Below are positions 15,556 through 23,060 of a stretch of 64,000 bases of DNA, piece after piece. The stretch covers positions 1-64,000 of the forward strand of contig CAZPHV010000015.1 of assembly GCA_964586455.1 (NCBI GenBank), written 5' to 3'. Origin of the DNA: Aquimonas sp964586455 (GTDB taxonomy: Bacteria > Pseudomonadota > Gammaproteobacteria > Xanthomonadales > Xanthomonadaceae). Under the pieces are notes generated by a model. It was not told where the DNA came from, did no database searches, and saw only the letters and a list, made by a program, of their open reading frames with translations. A program made the position numbers and the translations under genes. Numbering within the stretch: position 1 is the stretch's first letter; each line of letters opens with the position of its first letter.

Positions 15556-15660
15556 CAGTTCACTCCGGTTGAGGGCTTGGGGTTAGGTGCACACGAACTC
15601 AATGCATACCTTTCCTTGAGTGCGCGGATCGCTGCCGCGGCCTGATGTTCTTGAGCTGGA

Positions 15661-16629
15661 TCACGTGGAACCGACCGTGCGGGCGCTCAGGATTCCTGCC
15701 AGCGCCTCTTCCAACAGACTTCGATCAGCCGCCCGCTTGGCGTCGGTGCGCTGGGCCAGGTTGTACAGCTTGCGCCGCACGCCTGGAAGACCGGCAGCAT
15801 GCGGTAGCCCGATCAAGTCGAAGTCCGGTCGCTGATCCTCAACCGATCGCAGGAACGCGCACGAGGACTCATCCAGCCACGCGGCCACACGTGCCAGCAG
15901 GCGCGCATGGGTGTCCAGTAAGGTTGGGGCTTCGATCGGCTCGGCTGTCATGCCTTTGAAGTGCGCCTCGAAGGTCGCTTCAAAACCCGCAGGCAGGCGA
16001 GGCGCCAGCATCTCCCATGCAGGCTTGGGGTTGCAGGTCAGGTAGACGAGAAAGGTCTGCCAGAGCACCTGATTCGCCCGTTCGTCATTCAGCAACAGGC
16101 CGACATCAAAAAGGTCGCGGGGATGCTGGCGCGAGAGCGCCGCAGCCAGCTTGCCGGCATAGAGATCCGCGAAATCGAGCACCTGCACCGAGGCAAAACC
16201 AAAGGCATCCTCAACCCTCGGGCGCACCACCATGCTGCGCACCGGATGCACCACCCCGCGCATCACCGGTGACGTTTCGATCTGCACACGCGCACGACCG
16301 CGACCGGCCACCAAACGCGTGATGCCTGCGCCATCGCCTGTCGCCCCCTGCACCTGCACCTGAAGCTGCAGAGGGCGCGCGCGCAGCACATCCGCCAGTC
16401 GCATGAGTGCTTCAGAGATCAGCCTCGTATCTTCCGCATAGTCGTGCACGGGCAACCATGTGAGATCAATGTCCACTGACAACCGCGGCAGGTCGTGCTC
16501 GAACAGATTGATGGCCGTGCCACCCTTGAGCGCGAAGCGCGGCTCCTGTGCCAGCGCCGGCAGAATCTCGACCAACAGCCGAACCCGGTCGGTGTAGCGG
16601 CGATCCCAACGATCAAGCAAGGTGTTCAT
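15661..16629 (-). CDS. abiEii: AbiEii-type nucleotidyltransferase toxin
   Basis: This is a 322-residue toxin of a type IV toxin-antitoxin system. AbiEii/AbiGii proteins are nucleotidyltransferase-like; characterised members add nucleotides to RNA and stop growth during phage infection. The sequence shows the family signature KGGTAINLF (Gly36, Gly37) followed by SVDIDLTW with Asp53 and Asp55 as metal-binding residues, then a Tyr/Lys helix (DLYAGKLAAALSRQHPRDLFDV) conserved in the family. The start at 16629 lies inside the end of abiEi, a 17-base overlap that ensures coupled translation. Length and motifs are intact, so the toxin looks functional. Confidence 0.9.
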   Translation of the reverse strand: MNTLLDRWDRRYTDRVRLLVEILPALAQEPRFALKGGTAINLFEHDLPRLSVDIDLTWLPVHDYAEDTRLISEALMRLADVLRARPLQLQVQVQGATGDGAGITRLVAGRGRARVQIETSPVMRGVVHPVRSMVVRPRVEDAFGFASVQVLDFADLYAGKLAAALSRQHPRDLFDVGLLLNDERANQVLWQTFLVYLTCNPKPAWEMLAPRLPAGFEATFEAHFKGMTAEPIEAPTLLDTHARLLARVAAWLDESSCAFLRSVEDQRPDFDLIGLPHAAGLPGVRRKLYNLAQRTDAKRAADRSLLEEALAGILSARTVGST

Positions 16630-17434
16630 CGAGATCCGTCGGCAAGGTGATCTGGTAGGTCGGATGCAGGCGCCCTCCAGGCACCAGCGCGCGCTTGCCC
16701 CGGCCGAGATCAACAGCATCCAACGACACGTGCGGTAGCCACGCATGCCCATGCCGATCAGCAAGCGCCAGGAACAGTCGCTTGGCCTTGATGCTGCGGC
16801 AGTGGCGCAGCAGCAGACCAACCCGCTGCGGGCGCAAAGTAGTCATGGCCTGCATCAGTGCATCGGCCTCGTAGACCAAGCTTGCGTCCACGACGCCATC
16901 GCACAGCTCCAGCATGGCTCGTTCTGGCGAGGAACAAACTAGAGCATCGGCACCCGACGCGGACCGATGCCAGGCCAGCCCTTGCTCGGCCAGCGTCGTC
17001 TCGGACACCTTCGCGGCAAACGACACGAGCGGCAGATCGAACGGCCCCTTGCCCAGAAACTCGAAACGCTGATCCATGGGCAGCTTGCCCAGCCAACCCG
17101 GTGGCCGTCGCGGCCCATACAGCGTGATTGTTCCGGCATCGCCAAAACGCAGGTAGTGCTCGTGCCCCTGCAGACTCAGGGCGAAGCGGCCGCCGACATG
17201 CAGCGGCAACCCCTCCCCCACCTGCACGCTGCGAACCACCCCCTCCCACTGCAGGTGACCGCCCTTGCGCATGTAGACACCGCGCGCAGGTGAGACCAGC
17301 CAACCGCTGCTGACGTAGCGCGCGACGAGGCTGTTGGAGTACCCGTGTGCCCGCAGCCAGCGACTTGAGATCAGGCGCGTGTCGCCTAGTTCAGCGAGCA
17401 GGGAGTTCAGTTTTCCTGGATTTTGATCACTCAT
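16613..17434 (-). CDS. abiEi: AbiEi-type antitoxin and autoregulator
   Basis: This 273-residue antitoxin has an N-terminal winged helix (about residues 10-75, SSRWLRAHGYSNSLVARYVSSGWLVSPARGVY), then a larger C-terminal domain needed for antitoxicity. AbiEi acts without binding the toxin directly and represses its own promoter through inverted repeats. An inverted repeat of this kind lies directly upstream at 17438-17461. The ATG at 17434 is chosen over a TTG three codons earlier. The toxin gene follows with overlap. Confidence 0.88.
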   Translation of the reverse strand: MSDQNPGKLNSLLAELGDTRLISSRWLRAHGYSNSLVARYVSSGWLVSPARGVYMRKGGHLQWEGVVRSVQVGEGLPLHVGGRFALSLQGHEHYLRFGDAGTITLYGPRRPPGWLGKLPMDQRFEFLGKGPFDLPLVSFAAKVSETTLAEQGLAWHRSASGADALVCSSPERAMLELCDGVVDASLVYEADALMQAMTTLRPQRVGLLLRHCRSIKAKRLFLALADRHGHAWLPHVSLDAVDLGRGKRALVPGGRLHPTYQITLPTDLDEHLA

Positions 17435-17437
17435 GGT

Positions 17438-17461
17438 GTTCAAAATACAGATTTTGTGAAC
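17438..17461. promoter_or_regulatory. Probable AbiEi operator
   Basis: An imperfect inverted repeat has outer arms gttca and tgaac and inner arms aaaat and atttt around acag. It stands four bases before the abiEi start codon, where bound antitoxin would block initiation. AbiEi-type antitoxins are known to bind inverted repeats at this location. Confidence 0.55.
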
Positions 17462-17568
17462 TTGCGCTAGGGGTTAAGGGTTTGAAGCAGGAGAAAACTG
17501 ATCACTCGTGGCGATCGACTTTCGATAGCGACAACCCACGCCTCCGATGCACGCAACGCGTCCGTTTC

Positions 17569-18291
17569 CTAACCGGCTTGCTTGTGCGCGCTCGCCTTGT
17601 GTCGTTGCCTCAGCAGAAGCACAACCCCGGGCATGAGGTGTTTGCCGTTGGCCGAAACCATCTTTGCCGACTTGTAGGGGAACACGGCTGCGGCCGCGTC
17701 CGCTTGGACATGGCTGAAGGGCCAGCTTTCGCTGAGCCAACTCTCGACGATCTCACGCACTTCTCCCTGGCGCATCCGAGCACCGGTAGGCGTGTCATCT
17801 GCCGCGAGCTGCGAGACGGGGATGTAGGGAACAACAAACGTGGCCGCGAGGCGCGTGTCCGCTTCGTAGGCCTCGATCTTTCCGATGTCTTTCCATGCTG
17901 CCTCGGTTCCCAGCGTGACCTTGGGGTCGTCGCCCGATGCTCTATTTCCAATCGACTGCCAAGCCTGCTTCGCCTCGATCACAAAGCTCCGCGTTCCGTG
18001 GCAAAGCCAAAGATCGATACGGCCGTTGTTGCCATCGCTCGAGACGCCATCTTCCGGAATGCGGCCTTGGCGCTTCCGGCTCCCGTACTCTTCCAGCGAC
18101 GTCCAGCCTTTGCATCGCCAGGCCGCCGCTGCAAGCAACCCAACGCTTGCGCGCTCCGTCCACCACCACGGGTTGTCCTCGAACTGATGCATCCGGCAGT
18201 ACGAAAGCGACAGGTCGCACCAAGCCCGCAGAAGTGGGGTCAGCCCTTTGAGTGCCATCGTGGTCTTGATCTTACCGATGTCATCGCTCAT
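17569..18291 (-). CDS. PD-(D/E)XK nuclease-like protein
   Basis: This is a 240-residue protein I cannot assign to a named family. It contains a good PD-(D/E)XK signature: Glu46 in the first helix, Asp93 in GRIDLWL, and Glu106-x-Lys108 in SFVIEAKQ on the next strand. This is the metal and catalytic set of restriction-like endonucleases. The flanks are tryptophan-rich (PWWWTERAS), and the C-terminus is basic. It lies between ietS and abiEi on the same strand, with a 265-base gap upstream and 134 bases downstream, so it may be an independent effector. A DNA or RNA target cannot be chosen from sequence. Confidence 0.65.
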   Translation of the reverse strand: MSDDIGKIKTTMALKGLTPLLRAWCDLSLSYCRMHQFEDNPWWWTERASVGLLAAAAWRCKGWTSLEEYGSRKRQGRIPEDGVSSDGNNGRIDLWLCHGTRSFVIEAKQAWQSIGNRASGDDPKVTLGTEAAWKDIGKIEAYEADTRLAATFVVPYIPVSQLAADDTPTGARMRQGEVREIVESWLSESWPFSHVQADAAAAVFPYKSAKMVSANGKHLMPGVVLLLRQRHKASAHKQAG

Positions 18292-18556
18292 CGCGTTCTC
18301 CAGTCAGTCAACCTGATCCCTACACGTCGGCACCTTCCGCGCCGCCCGCAAGCAGCCCATACACTTGCCCGCCCAATGACTTCGCAGCCTCCAACTTGTC
18401 CCATAGGTTGGCTTGGTTGGCGCGGATCAAGGCAGCACTTCATCGGGGAGATCGCACGCTCGAAATCGTTGCGCTCTTTTGTTCAACCCCGCGTATGCGC
18501 GTTCCGCAGCAACACCCCCTGCCTAGCGGTTTCGATGGCGGCTTCACCGGCGTGCC
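18292..18556 (-). pseudogene. Possible degraded small gene between ietS and the nuclease
   Basis: On the minus strand an ATG overlaps the ietS stop and opens a 45-codon frame. In a different frame, a 36-codon stretch (18430 to 18320) reads like genuine protein (IRANQANLWDKLEAAKSLGGQVYGLL). The two look like halves of one small protein of about 75-85 residues broken by a frameshift. A sequencing error or coincidence cannot be excluded. Confidence 0.25.
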
Positions 18557-21163
18557 TCATGGCTTGTCACCCGTTGCAACTCGGAGCCTGTTGTGGACGC
18601 GCGCGCGAACCTCGGTATAGATGTCTACCCCAATCGAATCGTCGACTTCTAACGTTACAGCGAGCGCGTACGACACGGTGTCTATAAGTACTGCAGCGTC
18701 TTCCCGGCAGCTCACAAGGATGACAACGTCATCCCCATCAACGAACGCTGCGGCCTTTTCGCCCTCGAAGACCTCGTGCTGGACGGTGCCGCGCTGGACG
18801 GCCTGCCAGTCCGCCCCCCGGCGTTCCAGATGGTTGCCGCTGCCGACGGAGAGTTTCGATTTCGGAGAGGAGAACCAGAGTTGGGCGCGGCGCCAGCGTT
18901 GGCTCAGGGGATGAACAGGGGTCATCCAGGTGAGGGTGACAGCTAGGCGGCGCCAGCCACGCTTGCCGCTCAGTGAAGGAGGCAGCGGGAATCTATGCTC
19001 CGCGCCGGTCTCCGCGGCAAGTGCCCCGCCAGCCAGTGCAGTAACCCGCGTCTCGGTGCACTCGCGCACCGCGTTAAGGTCCACGCGACCGTAGCCCAGC
19101 AGGCGCGTGAGGTACTCCGGGAGCTTGTTGCCGTTATCCGGACTTTTGAAGAGAGACAGATAGGCATCGCCCGCTGCGCCCCATCTCGCGCCGTGAACAA
19201 GCAGTGCCTTGAGCCATAGGGCCTCGGCGACCTGATCGAGGGCCTCGCCGCCCTCACTCTCCCGGAGTTCAGCCAGAACAGGCGCCAGAAGGGCCGCCGC
19301 CCTTGACAAGAGCGCCGTCGCATTACTCGTCCCGCGACTTGGAACGGCGGCGCCTAGATCGCCCCCTGCTGCCCCTGAAGTAGCCACAAGTTGTCCCGGG
19401 CCATACGAAACGCGGGGCAAAGAGAGCTCGGTCGCGGAGTCCAGCATGGGCCTCACCAGCGCGATACGGCCCCCGGGGGCGAGGACATCTGGCTTCACCG
19501 AGCGTTTGTAGCCTTGACCTTGGGCATTCATGGGGCTTGGAAACCCAGACGCGGCAGGATCGATCCAACTGGGCCGGAGCGGGGCGGGGTCGCTGTCCTC
19601 GTGGGTGGCGCCGACAGTTATGACGTTCACTGCCTCCGCAGGAGAGAGCAAGCGTCGGTGCCTTGCATCCGACGCTATGGCTTTCACGATGTGCTGTTGA
19701 AGCTCCTCGCGGCTGCTCGCAGCCAACTCGCCCCACGGGCGCTCAATTTGGATCGCTCGACCAGAGTTGCCAGAACTTACCAGGAAGAGAACGTTGTACT
19801 TCCAAGACAGCCAGTCCAGAAGTCGAGCCAAAGGGCTCAAGGTTCCGTCGAAGGGCCTGTCTGCGAGGCCGATCGAAAGGTTGATCACTGCGATGCTTGG
19901 TGCAGTCGCCGGGGTGTCGAACTCTCCTTCGAACATGCGCCGCACCGCCCGGTGGATCAGGTCAACGACGAGCAGCCCTTCAGACACCCGCTCTTCGGGG
20001 GGCAGATCTTCCCATCCCGGCTTCGTAAACGGCCGCATGATCGGCCGCACGTACAGCGGCTGCGGAATCGGCACGCCGGGCGCGTGAAGGTCACCCCAGA
20101 TGATGAGAGACGCCATTGCAGTGCCATGGAGCCGAAACCGTGCCTCATAGTCGGCGCCGAAGTCGTCGGGGTCGTCGACCGTGAGCCGTCCCGCCAGCGC
20201 GCGATGAGATTGAAGCGGCAGACCATCGAGCAGCGCGACCACCGGAGGTGCCTCGGAATCGGGAAACGGTTCGTTCGGCAGGGCCGAGAGAGGCGAGACC
20301 TGATCGACGGTGACCCGGCCGGCCATCTGGCCAGATGCGCGAAAAAACTGGATCTGCTCGGCTTGTACGAGAGCGATCGCGCCGCGGCGGCCCTCGTCGA
20401 GCAGGTCCTGAATCGCAGTGACGGGGAGCCGAACAGAGAGCGCGTGGTAGTGAATCTCTAGAATCGTCGCCTCCGAAACGACCTCGCCACCAAGCTCCTG
20501 CACACGACCGCGAACCGCGACGGACGCCAACGCGCGTTGCTGTACACCTGCACGAAACCAGAGCTCGATCTCGCACGGTACGTTCTGGCTTTCCCACGTG
20601 AGACGGTCGCGCCAGTCCACGAGCACACCTGTCTCTTCGAGCCGGTCTCGCACTGACCACGGGCGAATGTCGCGCAGCAACGCGAACACATCGCGCCACT
20701 TGGTGAGCCCCCGCTGGAAGTCCTCACCGCGTTGCCACGTGTTCCAAAGATTGAGCAACTGCTGGAAGGCCAGCTGATTGGCAAACATCAAGTAGACGCG
20801 ACCGCGGTACTCCTCACGGATCCCCTTCTTCTCGACGAAGAAGTCGTCGTCGGGCGGGATGTCGTCCTCGTCGTACTCGGCCAGGAACTCGAGTCCGTCG
20901 ATCCTCGCGGCAGCCTTGAAGAAATCTTCCACCGGCCCAGCAGTCTCGAGCACAAGCACGTCTTCGGGCACGAGGCCCGCAGCCGTCGTCTGCAAAGTCA
21001 GGCGCTTCGCTTCAAACGCAGCCTCAAGCTCATCGAGCCGAGGACCCAGGCGCTGTTTCTGCCGCGCCTGGCCGAGCGGAGCCGGTCCTCCGCCTCCGCC
21101 GCCCTTCTTCGCGCGTGCCGCCGTAGCGGGCTGCGGCAATATCAGAAGCGGACGTTCAGTCAC
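18557..21163 (-). CDS. ietS: IetS-type subtilisin-like serine protease
   Basis: This is the 868-residue protease half of an IetAS pair. The N-terminal 300 residues contain a glycine-rich linker (21-26) and a helical part unlike ordinary subtilases. The peptidase S8 domain follows with Asp313 (VVALLDG), His346 (FRLHGTAMASL), the oxyanion Asn466 (SSGNSG) and Ser613 (SRGTSNATA), so the whole catalytic set is present. There is no signal peptide, so the protease is cytoplasmic, as in ietAS. The family is known as a plasmid-stabilising toxin in Agrobacterium and as an antiphage system. Eight bases overlap with ietA. Confidence 0.88.
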   Translation of the reverse strand: MTERPLLILPQPATAARAKKGGGGGGPAPLGQARQKQRLGPRLDELEAAFEAKRLTLQTTAAGLVPEDVLVLETAGPVEDFFKAAARIDGLEFLAEYDEDDIPPDDDFFVEKKGIREEYRGRVYLMFANQLAFQQLLNLWNTWQRGEDFQRGLTKWRDVFALLRDIRPWSVRDRLEETGVLVDWRDRLTWESQNVPCEIELWFRAGVQQRALASVAVRGRVQELGGEVVSEATILEIHYHALSVRLPVTAIQDLLDEGRRGAIALVQAEQIQFFRASGQMAGRVTVDQVSPLSALPNEPFPDSEAPPVVALLDGLPLQSHRALAGRLTVDDPDDFGADYEARFRLHGTAMASLIIWGDLHAPGVPIPQPLYVRPIMRPFTKPGWEDLPPEERVSEGLLVVDLIHRAVRRMFEGEFDTPATAPSIAVINLSIGLADRPFDGTLSPLARLLDWLSWKYNVLFLVSSGNSGRAIQIERPWGELAASSREELQQHIVKAIASDARHRRLLSPAEAVNVITVGATHEDSDPAPLRPSWIDPAASGFPSPMNAQGQGYKRSVKPDVLAPGGRIALVRPMLDSATELSLPRVSYGPGQLVATSGAAGGDLGAAVPSRGTSNATALLSRAAALLAPVLAELRESEGGEALDQVAEALWLKALLVHGARWGAAGDAYLSLFKSPDNGNKLPEYLTRLLGYGRVDLNAVRECTETRVTALAGGALAAETGAEHRFPLPPSLSGKRGWRRLAVTLTWMTPVHPLSQRWRRAQLWFSSPKSKLSVGSGNHLERRGADWQAVQRGTVQHEVFEGEKAAAFVDGDDVVILVSCREDAAVLIDTVSYALAVTLEVDDSIGVDIYTEVRARVHNRLRVATGDKP

Positions 21164-22154
21164 CGGAGCCCCCCGGCGTGGAAATGGCAGGTGCGGCGCG
21201 GCTCGCCCATTGCTTCAGTCGGTCAGCGACGATTGCTCGCACGTCCGCGCCAGGCATAGTCAACACGTGGCGGCGTTGGACGTCCTGCGCAAACTGCTCG
21301 AGCTCCGCGAAGCTAAGGCCTGCCAATCGGCGTGCAATCTGATCGTGGGCGAAGCCGAGCTTCAGCCCACTTCGCTTCTCGAACAACGCTAGCCATGCCA
21401 AGCGCTGCGCCTTTCCAGGGGCTGGCAGGTCAAGCCGGAGCTGAAAGCGGCGCCAAACTGCACGGTCGAGGAGCTCGCTATGGTTGGTGGCCGTGACGAC
21501 AACGACATGCGACGGCAGCTGATCGACTTGCAGGAGCAGCGAGCTCACAACCCGCTTGATCTCACCGGTCTCGTGGACGTCGCCGCGTTCCTTGCCGATG
21601 ACGTCGAACTCGTCGAAGAAGAGAACGCAGCGCTGGGTACGAGCGTGGGCGAAGAGCTTGGCGAGCCGCACGGCCGTCTCTCCGAGGTAGCTACCGATGA
21701 TGCTCTCGTAGCGCACTACAAGCATTGGGTTGCCCAGCTCTAGCGCTATTGCCTCCGCGAGCGACGTCTTTCCGTTGCCGGGAGGACCGACGAGCAGCAC
21801 ACGATTGCGAGGCTCAAGGTTGTGAGCCCTTAGCAAATCCACTCGGTTGTGCTCCTCTACTAGCTCCGAGCAGGCCTGCTGGGCGTGTGCAGGTAGCAAC
21901 AGATCGCCCAACCCTCGCCGCGGACGAATCTCGTGGAAGAGCTTCGCCTCACCGCTCTGCACCGCCGTGGCTGGCCGCGCAAGGCGCATCGGCTTCCCGT
22001 TGAGGTTGAGGTGCTCCGCTAGTCGGTCCGCGAGGATGTTGTGCTGCTTGGAGCGCTCTTCCGTGACTAACGCTTCAAGTGCCTTGCGGAAAAGCTCTTG
22101 GTCCCCTTCGGCGCCCGCCTTGACAATCTCAACTAGCAAATCAGCGCGTGCCAT
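21156..22154 (-). CDS. ietA: IetA-type AAA+ ATPase
   Basis: This is the 332-residue partner of the subtilase. A helical N-terminus is followed by a classic AAA domain: Walker A GPPGNGKT at 123-130, Walker B CVLFFDEFD at 176-184, sensor 1 TATNH, and arginine fingers in DRAVWRRF. In IetAS the ATPase is the antitoxin or regulator of the protease. The small overlap with ietS supports joint expression. FtsH-like and spastin-like AAA proteins share the motifs, but no protease or membrane domain is fused here. Confidence 0.88.
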   Translation of the reverse strand: MARADLLVEIVKAGAEGDQELFRKALEALVTEERSKQHNILADRLAEHLNLNGKPMRLARPATAVQSGEAKLFHEIRPRRGLGDLLLPAHAQQACSELVEEHNRVDLLRAHNLEPRNRVLLVGPPGNGKTSLAEAIALELGNPMLVVRYESIIGSYLGETAVRLAKLFAHARTQRCVLFFDEFDVIGKERGDVHETGEIKRVVSSLLLQVDQLPSHVVVVTATNHSELLDRAVWRRFQLRLDLPAPGKAQRLAWLALFEKRSGLKLGFAHDQIARRLAGLSFAELEQFAQDVQRRHVLTMPGADVRAIVADRLKQWASRAAPAISTPGGSGD

Positions 22155-22261
22155 GGCTCTCTATCTCGTTCGTGCTGCGATTGCGCAAGATGCTTGGGCT
22201 GGTTGCGGCAGCAGTGATCACCGCTGAACGCCGCTTCTTTTCACAGCGACAAGGTCACTTG

Positions 22262-23053
22262 CTAGCGAATGTCCGTCGAATCGACGGTCTGCTTCACCAA
22301 GCTCGCCGTCTGATGTCCCCCTGGGTGCTGCTTCAAGGCCAGGAGATCATACGTCTTGAGCATTTCCAGCAGACCGGAATGCCCGTAGAGCTTTGGCGAG
22401 ACTGCGGGGTCTGTGCGCTTGAGGTACACACCCAGGGCGCCGAGCGGGACCTCGCCATCAGACGAAGAGCCGGCAAGCATGGAAACCGCCTCGACAACGA
22501 ACAGCGGTCGTCGCTTGGTGATGGGTCGGGCAGCTTCGGTGCCATTGCTGGGCGTCTTCGCGCCGATGCTGGAGCCGCCTGCGATGGTGGGTGTGCTGGT
22601 GCTGGCAGACGGTTCCGGAGCAGGCGGATGCCACTCGAAGAACTGATCGCTGGCATTGCGTAGGGCATCGGGCGCTTTGCTCTCGCCGACGATGCAGACA
22701 GAGGCGCCGCGCTCCCGCAGCTTTCTGCAGAGATACGAAAAGTCAGAGTCGCTGGTGACCAGGCAGAACGTCTCAGCCCGCGCATCGAACAGGGCTTCGA
22801 GGGCATCCAGCGCAAGTGCGAGGTCGGCGGTGTTCTTGCCCGACGCGTACTGAAACTGCAGGCAGGGGGTGAAAGCGAGCTTGACGAGCACATCGCGCCA
22901 ACGCTGATTCAGGGTGCCCGAGTTGCCGTAGCCACGGCGTACGACGACTCTGCCGAACTGGGCTGCGACCAGGAGCGCGTGGTCGAGGATGTCCGGCGGG
23001 ACGTTGTCGCAATCGACCAACACCGCCACCCGACCCTCGACCACTGTGCTCAT
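22262..23053 (-). CDS. NYN-domain RNase-like protein with OST-HTH domain
   Basis: This is a 263-residue protein. Residues 8-125 form a NYN (PIN-like) domain with the acidic residues Asp14 and Asp16 (VLVDCDN), Asp77 (NTADLAL), and Asp102 and Asp104 (TSDSDFS), which bind metal in these RNases. A serine- and proline-rich linker (143-175) leads to a C-terminal OST-HTH/LOTUS-like domain (about 185-255), an RNA-binding fold. Such proteins cleave or bind RNA; related ones are found in defence loci. It starts only seven bases after the guaA stop, so it may be transcribed from the gua promoter. Its own promoter is not evident. Confidence 0.8.
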   Translation of the reverse strand: MSTVVEGRVAVLVDCDNVPPDILDHALLVAAQFGRVVVRRGYGNSGTLNQRWRDVLVKLAFTPCLQFQYASGKNTADLALALDALEALFDARAETFCLVTSDSDFSYLCRKLRERGASVCIVGESKAPDALRNASDQFFEWHPPAPEPSASTSTPTIAGGSSIGAKTPSNGTEAARPITKRRPLFVVEAVSMLAGSSSDGEVPLGALGVYLKRTDPAVSPKLYGHSGLLEMLKTYDLLALKQHPGGHQTASLVKQTVDSTDIR

Positions 23054-23060
23054 GTGAACT

